Source: Glomus cerebriforme (Eukaryota; Glomeromycota; Glomeromycetes; Glomerales; Glomeraceae). Taken from it: a stretch of 64,000 bases of DNA. The notes below the pieces were generated by a model. The model was given only the letters and a program-made list of their open reading frames with translations. It was not told the DNA's origin and made no database searches. Shown here piece by piece: positions 11,509-24,113 of the stretch. Numbering within the stretch: the first letter of the stretch is position 1; each line of letters starts with the position of its first letter. The stretch is from assembly GCA_003550305.1 (NCBI GenBank), contig QKYT01000490.1, positions 22,104 through 86,103 of the forward strand, in the 5' to 3' direction. The position numbers and the translations under genes are program-made.

Positions 11509-14500
11509 ATGCATTGCAAGAATACCTCACAGATTAATATATATCTGCTTGAACTACAGTCCGATGGGTCACTTAGCAAAGAAAAAAATTTTATAAGGCT
11601 TCCACCACCTGTTAATCCTTATATATTACGATTTAATATTCGTGTCGGATCAATTGCTTCCCAAGAAGGAATTCTTTATACAAACTATCCGATAGACGGG
11701 TACTTAAAATAGATCATATAGTTGAACAACTTTTTATTTTTCCATATTAATTTTATTTTAAATTCAGGTCGGAATTCGATAGAAAAAATTTTCATTCAAA
11801 GAGGTGAAATATCATCTAATTTAAATTCATCGTGTTCGTAAATTTCTATTCCTTTTTTAATTAATAATAATTCTAACAAATAGATTTCCGATTGAATTTA
11901 CGAGACCTCTTAATACTGATATTACCATTCAAAGGGCAGGTGCCTTTGAATTCTATGTGGAATATAAGGAATTAAATTCAAATTTAACGAAATCTTCTGC
12001 AAAAAGTTATTTTACAGTTGATCCGTTATTACATATCATTCCACGACATCGAATATTATCTTCTGAGCCAATTTCTTCAGAACCAACTATCACACTTCCA
12101 ATTGATGGTCTGGCTATCCAATCAGTTTTGCCAAAACTCCTTGGAAGATTCTCTGAATGGGATCCTCACATCAAAGTTATATCTGATCTTGGGTATAATA
12201 TGATTCATTTTTTACCCATGCAAGTACGTGGTATGTCTAATTCTCCTTATTCCATCTACGATCAATTATCATTTTCGAATGATTTATTCGAACCTAAAGA
12301 TCGTTCAAAGAGTCCCGAAGAAAAAATTGAAATAATCAAAAAAACATTAAACAAAATTGAACATGAATACAAAATTCTTAGTTTAACTGATATTGTTTGG
12401 AATCATACTGCTTGTAATTGCAATTGGCTTGAAGAGCATCCAGAGGCTGGTACGTAATAGATTTCATATTTGATCCTCTTATATGATTCGATTATTTTAT
12501 AAATATTTTTGGTTTTTTTTATAGGATATAACTTAATTAATTCACCTCATTTAACTCCTGCTTATGAACTTGATACTGTTTTACTTGAATACTCATCTAA
12601 TCTTTCCAAGTTGGGATTTCCAACTCGAATTAAAACCGAAAAAGATTTGGATTCAATTATTGAAGGTGTTAAAGAACACGTTATCAAGAAAATTCGTTTA
12701 TGGGAGTTTTATGTAATAAATGTAAAGGAAGCTTTAACCGAGTTTAAGGAAGCATTAAACAAGCCGTGGCCACCTTCTAGAGAAGATATCAACTTTACTT
12801 CTCTATCCTTTAAAGCAAAAGCAAAATTATTAGCAGAAAAAGCGCTTTATCATAAAGGAGCTTTTGGTCAAAGATTTTATAAAAAGTTGAATTACGAAAG
12901 CTCCATTTCATTTATTCTCAGTTTAATTGAATCAGAGGACAGTAGTGAATCTGATGATGATGTTGAGAATGGTTCTGAATCAACTGATGGTGGAATAGTA
13001 GACAAAAAACCGGTTACTCCGACTAAAAAACCAGGTTCAAAAAATGAAAAGACAAAACCTGCCGCTTTAGAGAAAATAAAGTTAACTGAAAAATTCGATG
13101 ATAAATCAGCACTTATGGAAGCAATGATCAACAAATTTGAGGCGCTCGTTAATGAAATTAATTTGCCTCTCTACATAACGTATGACGATAATGTCATTTC
13201 AATTCTTGATAATTTATGGAATAGAGTCAAATACATGCGACTTGATCCTCACGGGCCTAAACAAGGCGAAATCAATAAAAGGCAAACATAATTATTATTA
13301 TTTTCTTTTTAAAAAAAATATATATTTTTTTTTTTAATATAATTCTCTTTTAATTAGGTATCCACTCATTGAACCATATTTCACACGAATTCCATTGAAT
13401 AATACCACAAAGAAACATCCAAAGGGAGCATTAGCTGTTGCAAATAATGGTTGGCTTTGGAATGCAAATCCATTAGTGGACTTTGCAAGCAGTGAATCCT
13501 TTGCTTATTTACGAAGAGAAGTTATAGTATGGGGCGATTGTGTGAAGTTACGATATGGAAAAAGTAAAGTATGTTATTATAATAATACCTAAAATTATTT
13601 TATTTCCTTTTTTTTTATAAATGCAATCCTAAATTTTTTCTCTCTTTAAAGGAAGACTCACCATGGTTATGGGATCACATGACAAAATATACTGTGCAAC
13701 TTGCTAAATTATTCCATGGTTTTAGAATTGATAATTGTCATGGTACACCGATCCACGTTGCGCAACATCTTCTTGATGAAGCACGCCGGGTTCGTCCAAA
13801 TTTGTACGTCGTTGCTGAATTGTTCACAGGCTCAGAAGAAACGGATATCAAGTATGTGAGAGCTCTTGGAATAAATTCACTAATTAGAGAAGCTATGCAA
13901 GCGTGGGATCCGCGTGAATTAAGTCGCTTGGTACATCGTCATGGAGGAAAACCTATCGGTAAATATAATTTCAAAACATAATTAAGAATTTTTTTTTTAG
14001 TGTCAATTTTGCAAAGTTATTAACAAATCATTATTTCTCACATTTAAGGTTCTATGAAAGAAACTGAATGTCTCACTACTGTGTGTAAAGATCTGAATAG
14101 AAAATCAGACACACAATGTCTTGTTACACCTCTTTTAGGATCAAAACCTCATGCTCTTTTCATTGATTGTTCTCACGACAACGAGACGCCACATCAAAAA
14201 CGCGTTGCGGAAGATACTTTATCAAATGGCGCTCTTGTAGCCATGAGCTCATGTGCTATTGGTAGTGTTAAGGGATACGATGAAATTTATCCACAACTTG
14301 TAGATTTAGTCAATGAAACCAGACCTTATGAATTGCATGAAAAACCATTGGATATTGGTATCGGAAGAGGTAATTTTAATATTTATCTTATGATTATATT
14401 TATTTTTACCAAACTAAAATTAGTTTAAATCTTTTTTGAAATAGTTAAGAAAGTTTTACAGCATTTACATACCGAAATGATTTTAGATGGATATATCGAA

Positions 14501-17500
14501 ACTCATGTGCACCATGAAAATGATGTTAGTATTTTTATGGTCAGTTAAAAAGGGGGTTGATCGTTTTTGTCGATCGTAGTATGTATTAGAAATTTATTTT
14601 GTGAACCTATTATGATTGCATGCGTGATTTACGCCAAAAAAAGCTCAAATTTGGTTGATCCCCCCTTTTAACTGATTCGCCCCATTATTCAAGACTTTTT
14701 CTTAAATTTTTTTTTTTTTTTTTAGTACATTATTGTGCACAGATTACAACCTCATAATAATAGAGGTTATTTATTAATTGCACATTGTGCATTCTCTAAA
14801 CCAACAGCGCAGCGTGGTGAATGTAAGTTTATTATTTCATTAATAATTAATTTGTCCGTATTCTAATAAATTTTTATTCAATTTTATAGTATCTCCTGTA
14901 AAACTAAGAGGAACTAGGGCAGAATTGATTTTTTCTACACATTTGAAAGTACACTCTCGTGAATTTACTCCACGTAAAGATCGCCTTAGTGGGCTTTCCG
15001 CCTCTCTTGAATCGCTTAATGGTCCTAATATGCGTAGGATTTCTGATGATCACGGTTATTATACAGAGGTCACTTTACCGAAAGAGTTTCCTTCAGGTAG
15101 CGTTATGTTAATGAAAACATGGGTAGATAAACAACACAATGGGTTGGATGAATTTTTGACATCAGATGTTGAAGAGCCTTTCCGAGAATTGGATTTAGTT
15201 GATCTGAATATAGTATTGCATCGATGTAATGGAGAAGAAAATGATGTTACACCTGGTCATGGTGTTTATAATATCCCTGGATATGGAGATCTTCCGTACT
15301 GTGGTTTAGAAGGCTTCATGTTAATATTGAGACATGTTATGAAACATAATGATTTGGGACACCCATTGTGTTCTAATTTGCGTGAAGGCCATTGGGCTTT
15401 AGATTATGTAGCAAATCGACTCGAAAGGTATGGATTGTAAATATAAGTAGTATATTTTAAATTAAACCCCTTCTTAATTGTATTTTGTTGTTAGGTATCT
15501 AGAAATTGCACCGAAACTTAAAAAACTGATTAAATGGTACAAAGAAAGGTTTGATGCAATTAAAACCGCACCAAATTTCTTAATTCCTAAGTACTTTGCA
15601 CTTACAATAAAATCAGCGTATGAAGCTGCCATAAACCGAATTTTGGAACAATCGTCACCTTTTGTATATGAAGGAGGACCATTTATTCAGTCACTTGCAT
15701 TATGTTCTGTACAGATGTATGGTACGGTTCTTTCGACTGGTCTTCATCCTACAGAAATCGGTCCATCAATGGCTGCTGGATTACCTCATTTTACTTATAA
15801 ACACATGAGATGTTGGGGACGTGATGTATTTATTTCATTACGTGGTCTATTTATTACTACTGGAAATTTCGAAGCAGCAAAGAGACATATCATCGGATTT
15901 GCTAGCGTACTTAAACATGGATTAATTCCAAACTTATTGGATGCTGCTCGTCGCCCAAGGTATAATTGTCGTGATGCTTCATGGTGGTTCCTTCAATCAA
16001 TTCAAGAATATTGTAAATTCTCACCTGAAGGAATAGAATTTCTTAAAACATCTGTTCTTCGAAGATTTCCGAAGAATGATGAATTTGTTGAAGTAGATGA
16101 TCCTTTAGCTTATAAATATGAGAGCACTATATTAGAAATTATTCAAGAAATCGTGGAAAGACATGCTAAAGGAATTCATTTCAAAGAATGGAATGCGGGT
16201 CCCAAATTGGACCATGCTATGACTGAAAAAGGATTTCAAGTTGATATCCAAGTGGATTGGGAGACTGGATTATTATTTGGTGGTAACAAATTTAATTGTG
16301 GTACTTGGATGGATAAAATGGGTGAATCTGAAAAAGCGGGTAACAAAGGAATACCAGCAACACCTAGGGATGGTGCTGCAGTTGAAATTATCGGATTGTT
16401 AAAATCCACTTTAAGATGGCTTAGTGAATTAAGTGAACAAGGACATTATCCTTGGAAAGGAGTTGGACTAGAAGGTAGTTTTCAGCTTGTTAAATTTTTC
16501 TTCTAAATTGGAAGGGAGAGGTATGAGATTTAATGATTTTAATGATTTATAGACGGTCGACACATTACATTTGCCGAATGGAATGATTTAATCCAAAAAT
16601 CATTCGAAAAATGTTTCTATATTCCTCTAGGTATATATATATAAAGTTTCCTTTTTTACATTCAATTATTCATAATTTTCGATTTTAATCATTACATAAT
16701 TTTTAGATCCCGCTGATGACTCGAAATATGAGTTGAATACAAAGATAAATCGTAGAGGAATATATAAAGATACGTACAAGGCTTCAAATAATTATGAGGA
16801 TTATCAATTACGACCGAATTTCCCTATTGCCATGGTAGTGGTGAGTGACGACAGTTATTATTACTAAATGTACTTTATCCTTTTACTTACGTAAATTTAC
16901 TTGAAACTTTTAGGCTCCGGAATTATTCAATAATCATCATGCATTACAAGCTTTAAATATAGCTCGTGAAAAGCTTGCTGGTCCATTGGGTATGCGTTCA
17001 TTAGATCCTAGAGATTGGGCATATCGTGGTATTTATGATAATAATAATGACAGTGACGATAAATCAATAGCTAAAGGATGGAACTATCACCAGGGACCTG
17101 TAAGTATTTATTTAATATAGCCAATTTGATAGTTTTGATGTGAATTAACCTCAGCTTGTTGTATAGGAATGGTTATGGTGTACCGGATATTTCCTCCGTG
17201 CCTATTTGTACTTTGACACTCTGGTTGGAAAAGGGAAAGAAAATGTACGTTATGTTTAATATTTATACCTTATTTTTTAATATAAAAATTTTTTATATAT
17301 AATTTTATAATTTTTTAAAAACAGCCACATAAAACAATTTGTGATATAACACAACACCTTTTACCGCATAGTAAAATCATCGAAAAAAGCCCATGGGCAG
17401 GATTACCTGAACTTACTAATGCAAATGGAGCAGAATGTCATCATTCTTGTCCTACACAGGCATGGTCTTCTGCTACTTTATTAGATTTATTTGATGATAT

Positions 17501-17531
17501 AAAGAAACTTGAGAGAATTTTAAATAACTGA
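11509..17531 (+). CDS. GDB1: Glycogen debranching enzyme
   Basis: Bifunctional debranching enzyme: 4-alpha-glucanotransferase plus amylo-alpha-1,6-glucosidase, clearing branch points during glycogen breakdown in the cytosol. Sixteen exons: 11509-11699, 11768-11803, 11884-12449, 12525-13281, 13358-13568, 13652-13958, 14049-14369, 14445-14524, 14726-14822, 14890-15427, 15495-16474, 16553-16630, 16707-16840, 16914-17099, 17167-17244, 17325-17531. They join in frame to 1,588 residues, against about 1,530 in animals and yeast. The transferase active site shows [10 protein letters not shown] (Asp614, nucleophile) and [11 protein letters not shown] (Glu643). The glucosidase half shows [13 protein letters not shown]. 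An acidic, Lys-rich low-complexity insert (about residues 395-455) is not typical. The intron after exon 4 starts with GC rather than GT, and the intron after exon 8 carries a MITE. Confidence 0.93.
13282..13357 (+). other. GC-AG intron in debranching enzyme gene
   Basis: The exon ends AATAAAAG and the intron begins GCAAAC, ending TTTTAATTAG. Only this boundary gives the expected protein join (INKR then [10 protein letters not shown]) in phase 2. No GT donor nearby preserves the frame and the conserved residues. Confidence 0.7.
14541..14675. mobile_element. 135-bp MITE inside a debranching enzyme intron
   Basis: The left end reads TCAGTTAAAAAGGGGG. The right end, read on the other strand, is TCAGTTAAAAGGGGGG, so the terminal repeats match over about 15 bases with one A more or less. 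The interior (including TTGATCGTTTTTGTCGATC) is non-coding. The element fills most of the 201-bp intron between exons 8 and 9 and leaves both splice sites untouched. I see no clear target-site duplication, so the superfamily is undetermined. Confidence 0.65.
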
Positions 17532-18034
17532 TTGTCAAATTATTATTTATTTATGTATTTATTTATTTACTTATTTATATTTGTTGTTCTTTCTATAAAT
17601 TGGGATTTTTCCTATATATACAGTACAGTCAGTAGTTATTAAATACCACACAATACAATACATAACTTTCATATAATATCTGGTATTTAATATTTAATTG
17701 CAAGTGACATGTAGATATAATTTGGTAAGCAGACTACTATTGGCCAGTATTTTAATTAATAATTAATTACAATATTCGTATTAATAAAATAAATAAAATA
17801 AATAGCAGTCTTTTGTCTTATAAATCAAAATAATAATAAAATGAAATGAATTTTTCGTTGAATGTACAAAATTAAGTATAATAAATTATAAATATATGAA
17901 ATCATAAAAAATATATATAAATGTATTAATGATTATACTTACTAAGTTAAAAATAGTTCAGAATAAAAACTACATTATAAAAAAATTTATATTAGTATAA
18001 TTTGAAACAAAATAGAATATAATTTATAAATTAC
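17532..18034. other. Convergent 3' spacer
   Basis: AT-rich spacer between the 3' ends of the debranching enzyme (plus) and RalGAP beta (minus) genes. It contains several AATAAA-like stretches (about 17784-17800) that may serve as poly(A) signals. There is no gene signal. Confidence 0.5.
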
Positions 18035-21000
18035 TTACTCTGAAATAGAAAGACTACTTTTATATCTGTGATGCATTTCTTCAATAAATTGTCTTCTCAT
18101 AGCATATCTAAATAAAAAACTGTTAAATAATATCAATTTAATAACAACATATAATAATTGTACATACGATCTATTATTATGTGTTTCAGTTAAATTCTTG
18201 TATACTTCGTGTGCTGATATTGTGGTGTTTCTTACAAGTAAACCTAAAGTGTGCCTACTCACGATCATACCATCGACTAATGGACCAAATGACTAATAAT
18301 AATTTTTTTTTTATTAAAAACTAATTTACAGACCATTAATAGAATGATATAAACTTACCAAAGGATTTTCAGCCAATTTTGCAGTATCAGCACTCCAACT
18401 AACTCTACCCTTTCCTCCTTTCTTTTCACCTAAACCACCAGTTATTCCTTGATAAGTAATTATAGGAATAACAATCTTTATCCAATATAATCCAGTACTT
18501 TGTAATGGATGAACAAATATATATATAAAAATCGATTGTCCTATTTTTTGAGGTATATTATGCATAGATGCTATATCTTCAATCCACGCAATACACACTA
18601 AATCATCTACTGTTATATTTTTAATTATACTTGATAAAGATTCTATTGGTGAATCAAGTGATGGTGCGTGTATTAAATAAGGAACATTAAATATTACTTC
18701 AACAGTTCGATCAGCAAAATATGGAGCCGTTTTACAAAAAACTGGACTGAGCTTAGCTTTGAATCCCGAATGTGTATTAATAGATACCTAAAAAATAAAA
18801 TATTAGAATTCTTTTTTTAAAAAAATACCTCCCCCAAAAAAGTAAGGTTTAGTTACCGGCCATCCTAAACTATTTAAAAACTTTTCAAAATCCTCACTAA
18901 TTGTGGGAGGATTGATAATATGATTATATTCTTCCGCTCCTGATCGAACATAGTACACAGAAGCACTAACACAATCTCGTCTGTAATGAAAAATAATATG
19001 TAAGTATTAACATTAAACTAGAAAAACCCGAGTAAATTCATTAACATACTCATATAATTGGTCTAATTTTTCTAAATCATTGACAAGTTTTTCTGAAATC
19101 TGTAATGGAATCAAACGATTCCGATTTTCCAAAGATAACAAACCCATTTGTGACATGAATAGACGAAATGCTTGTGGGCTATGTAATTAAATTTGAGTAA
19201 TGAATAATACTGCATATTACAAATTTAGGTGAATAACAATTACGTACCTTGTTAAATTTGTATTAGATCCGGCGGGAATTGCTTTATACCTAAAATGTGT
19301 CAATTAAAATTAATTACTATAAATAAAAAAGTTCTAAAAAATAATAATAATAATAATAATAATCATAAAAAAGTAATCCACCTCTTACTTTTGTTGACTC
19401 CTTTTTAACCGTTGTTTTTCTTCCAATAAACGTTCCTCTGTTTCTTTTTGTCTTTGCGTTAACTTTTTGACAACATTATAAGCTCTCCAACTATCACTTC
19501 CTTCTTCAAATATTTTGTCAACTTTTGGTATTTGATATTCATTAAAACTAACGATACGAGGAATATTTGAACGAATATTATTATCTTGATAAGTCTGAAG
19601 CTTATGTGACGTTGTAACTGCGCGACGAAGTGACGGCAATTTCTTATCATATTTGTCTTTGTCTATCATGCTTGATGACGAATTCTTTTGATCATTATCA
19701 TCATCAGTCTGATGACTTTTATATACCATACGGGAAGTCCAGGAGTATTTTCCTGTACTGTCACGCATAACTATAATAACTGAAGGTCCAGATTCTTCCT
19801 CATTTGATTGTTCTCGAAGATAAGACTGCGGCATCGAAGCTTTGGGAGTACCTGGAGAAACAGGTGATGTTGGAGTTTCCGTGGCAGTTGGTGTAGTATA
19901 TGCATCAGATGATTCAGGAGAACCTGGCGTCCGTACATCTCCACAAGCAGCCCATGAAAGATGTTTAGGCATTTCAACAAATCCAACCAACACCCTACTA
20001 TCAATCAAAAAGTATCTAACCAGTTCAGGAATTGATATTCCATCAAATTCTCTCGAATCGGTAAGTTGCTTTTTTGCCAATTCCAAATCATCATTGAAAA
20101 GAGTTGATATCCTGCTAGGACCTATGTTATCACCCCATGCAGGAAAATTTCCAAGGTAATTGACAAACTGCGCCATTGCAATTTCGGCAGCAATTTTGAC
20201 AGCGACTTCACCCTTTTTTCCATATCGATTTTGACCATTATGATGTAAAGTATTCTCACTATGAGTAACTGTATTCTTTGTCCGAGGTGCAAAAAGCTTA
20301 TTTGGAGCTGTGTCTCTTCGATTCTTTTTTTTATCGTTCGCAGAATTCGAATGCGAAGAACTATCTTCTTCATTATTTGGATTTATAGAAATCCCTCGAC
20401 TTATTGTCGCTATAACAGCTTCGTGACAGTCACGATCACCAACAATCCATTGTCCAACAAGAATCCAACGCATCATACAGTCATATGCGCGCTCAACTAA
20501 ATGATATGTTACGGACTATAGCACGCAATAATAATTAATTTTTTTTTAGAATAATTAAAAAAAATAATACCTGAAAAAAATATTATATACTAACCAATCC
20601 TCCATAACCTCCTGAAAGCATCATATCAATATACCGTGAAAATGCCAATACTAGTTCTCTCGCACAATTCTAAATAAATTAAATATATTAAATAATATTT
20701 TTCAGGGCATTACATGAAAATTTTTATCGCATACCTTACTATCTCTCTGTACATATTCATATAGCCCCACAAAATCTTTTAAAACGTCAAAAGCATATAA
20801 TGTAACATCCGATGGAAGATTCATAGTCAATACCTTAAAAAATATATATATATCAGAATGAACGCGTTTTCTTTTTTTTTTTTTTTTNAAAAAAAAAAAG
20901 GATATAACAACCTTTTCTTGAATCGATTTTACTACAAGTCCAACTAAACCAGGACAAAATGCTACATCTTCAACCACATATACGTTAATTAAATGAAGAA

Positions 21001-23075
21001 TGTATCTAAGATTATACGATGACCTCTCGGTTTTGAGTGATGTTAAAAGTAGTTCAAGTATGTAGAACTTAAGCTAAAGCGAAAAGAAAATAAACAAATT
21101 AAACAATAAAGACTTTAAAAACAAACTTTCTTAAAAAATATTTTTGTTCCTTACGGTTGTAAATGGTTCCGTTGAATTCTTATCATTCGTGCCATCTCTA
21201 TTATCTTCTTCGGAATATAAAACTCGTATCTATCCTCGACAGAAGAATCAAATGCAGATAAGAGTAAATATAATCGAAATTATATTACAATTTAATTAAT
21301 GTCAACTTACAAGTTCATTGACAACAATCTCGTCAGGATCATTATTATTAACAAGTTTATCTCCATTTTGATGCAATCCTACATTCCAATTTGTTCTTAA
21401 TGAGACTTTCTCAAAATGATTAGGTAAACACATAATTGTACTTGTAACTCTTATTGCTGCAAGTCTCAAATCATCCAAAGGTATGTCAGTTTCGAAACCA
21501 GGCGCTAATTTTGGTAAAATCATTTTAATGCCTACGACAAAATCAGGTACTATCATCCTGACACCCTCAAGTTCAGTAGCAAAGAGTGATGTTGTGTTCA
21601 TTAAAATAACTGGCAGGCAACTGTCTGTACGCAAACCTTCTATTAAGGCCCGATAGAATTGAGTAACATAATTTCTTAAAAACTTTTCTCTTCGTTGAGG
21701 AAGGCAAAATATTCTACAAAGAATACCATAAGCTTCTGCTCTTCCTTGTTTGGCACCGGAATCTGTACGATTTATCGAACACGCTTGAAATAACCAAGAT
21801 CCAAACATATTCAATATTGTATTACCATCAGGTATTGACATAAAAGAACTTTCAATATCTTTTTGAGCAGTTTTTTGAACATTTGTCTGACCGATGGTTT
21901 GAAAGGATTCGATGATTCTCCCAATTCCAGAAAGTGCCGAGATAAAATTTGTTGATGGTAATGTACATGGATTATTTATTAAATAAACCATCCTATACCA
22001 AGCAAAATACACAAAATCTGTTGGAAGATCTAATCCAACATTATAACCACCTACTGAGATATTCACCATATCTGCACCTTCTTTCCGTCCATATAATAAT
22101 CTCACAACTCGCTGCGTTAGAGCTAAAGTTGTTGCGTTCCATTGTAATAATGATTGTTGTCTGTGGGTCCATTGATTGAAGCATTTTTTAAATATGTCCC
22201 ACATTTCAACTCTTCGAATTTTTGATCTTAACCATAATTCAAAAAGTACTCTCAATAAATGTTCACATAAATCATCTGCCATAATATTAGCTGTTTTTTT
22301 CTCAGGATTCCCTTCTGAAATTACCAGTTCACGCAATAAACAATCCGTGATTCCTAGCACTACTTTTAAAAGAACAAGCCAAGTTTCTTCAGAAAATTGA
22401 GGACCTAAAGTACGTCCTGCCATAGTCAACACAATCAAAACACCTTTACATAATTCAATGTGACGTTGCAAATTTGATGATGTTTGATTAATTGAGGTAG
22501 GAAATCCTGGCGTCGTTGGTGTCGATGAAACAGATGACGTATTTGAACTAGGAGTTCGAGGTTGGAATAACAGTGAATAATGATGAAAAATTGTCTATGG
22601 AAATATATATGTATAGTTATTATTAAATTTCTTTCAATTATAATTGAATGTTCTTTATTTAAAACAGAAATCCCAAACCTGCCAAAATTCTTGTTCCTCT
22701 GGACGCCCAGTTGCATCTCTAATAGCAGCGGGTCTAAAATTAGGCTCAAATAACCATTGTGAATAAAGTTCTTTGGAATTTGATGTTATACCCATTTCTT
22801 CCAATGGTAAGGCAAATCCTTGACCAATTGCTTCCATAACCCATTTTACATGTGTTGTTGATGACAAAAGATTTGGATCATGCGCTGTTAATAGTGTCTG
22901 TGTTATTTCTGATATAAGTATTTTCCTTACGCTTAAAGGAAATTTTGCAAGAACATTGGTATCTAAAAATAACCAATTATCAGTAAATTTTAAATTGTTA
23001 TTATTCAAATTTGTAAATCAATTTACCAGGATTATGGTCGAGAAGTTTTAATTGGGAAATCCATTTCAAAAACAT
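18035..23075 (-). CDS. RalGAP beta-subunit homologue
   Basis: Homologue of the non-catalytic beta subunit of the Ral GTPase-activating complex (RALGAPB), which pairs with an alpha subunit of the tuberin/RapGAP class. Fourteen exons in reading order: 23075-23027, 22962-22679, 22594-21311, 21229-21155, 21073-20912, 20833-20735, 20669-20595, 20515-19389, 19289-19248, 19178-19050, 18980-18857, 18787-18359, 18292-18168, 18107-18035. They give 1,358 residues in frame (human about 1,494). The N-terminal helical region has THVKWVMEAIGQGFALPLEE and FGSWLFQACSINRT. The degenerate RapGAP region lies after residue 1150, with YFADRTVEVIFNVPYLI and the diagnostic PLVDGMIVSRHTLGLLVRNT. The short first exon (starting MFLKWISQLKLLDHNP) is less certain. 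Position 20888 is an undetermined base within an intron. Confidence 0.85.
20888..20888. other. Ambiguous base N between a T run and an A run
   Basis: The sequence reads a T run, N, then an A run (about 20872-20899), inside an intron of the RalGAP beta gene. It probably marks a homopolymer that could not be read through. It does not affect the coding model. Confidence 0.9.
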
Positions 23076-24113
23076 TGCTTAAAGTAGGACTAGAAAGAAA
23101 TCCTCGAAATTCACATCAATCTGGCACGGATTTAAACTGAAAAATTATAATTGTTATAAAAATTCATGTAACATTCGTAACAATGGCGTACCTGATGAGA
23201 AATGAAAATTAGCTTAAATCGAGGTATAAACAGTGTTTTTATTAAGTATACCAACTTTATCATAAAATCATATGGTGTTCTGATTATTCACTTGTTTTAT
23301 TTCGACAATTTAAACAAGCTTACAAACAGATAATTTATTACAATAACAATGGGAAATAAACAGTGATTAAATTGGCACGACTTTGAAAATCTAGATTTTC
23401 TAAACAAAAAGGTTCTAAAGATAGAGGGTAAAGATTTCTGATCAATTTGTAAAACCACTATAACCACAAATTAAAATTTCCCCGGTATCACAAATTTTTT
23501 TCATTCCACGTGAATTCAAAAATTTATCTGTACACCCTGTATAAATAAATTTTTTTAAAGTAAATATCACGTGATTAACACAGTTGCAGAGCCTATACCC
23601 CCGGAACAGGATAAATTTGCCCCAAAAATTTTGGTCAAAATTTTTCCTGCACGTGATTTTGGCAAATAATATAGCAAATAAAAAAAAACTATAAACTTGG
23701 CATTATATATAAAAAAAAGTTAATTTTGGACACTGATTTAAATACAAGTTTATATTTTTAATTTCTTTTAATGTGATTATATTCGTGAAACCCAATTTTC
23801 GCCCCTCTTCAATTAGTGTAAGCGAAACACTGGTAATCTAGCAATTTGCCTGAAACGATGATAACATCATTGTAGCCAGAAATCAAATTTGACGTAATAT
23901 TTAACTAATATTAAAGAAATCAACGGACAAATTCTTCAATGTTCATATTTTTTTTTTTTTTTTTTTTGAAATAAAAACCTGTCTTTAATAAGATAATTAT
24001 ATTTATATAATAAATAACAAATAATGAATGATTACGACAACATTGAATGGGAAATGAAATGTTCAAATAAACAAAATAAACGATTATCATATTATATTCT
24101 GCCCCAGAATTAC
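23076..24113. other. Intergenic region with possible MITE relic
   Basis: About 1 kb upstream of the RalGAP beta start and downstream of the acyltransferase stop. No gene is visible. At 23482 the sequence CCCCGGTATCAC followed by TTCCACGTGA resembles the left terminus of the MITE at 8042 (about two thirds identical over 35 bases). I could not find a matching right terminus, so it may be a decayed copy. A long T run sits at 23950-23967. Confidence 0.35.

Noticed and set aside
23482..23660. Second full copy of the 217-bp MITE
   Set aside because: Only the left terminus resembles it. No matching right terminus was found, so it is reported only as a possible relic.
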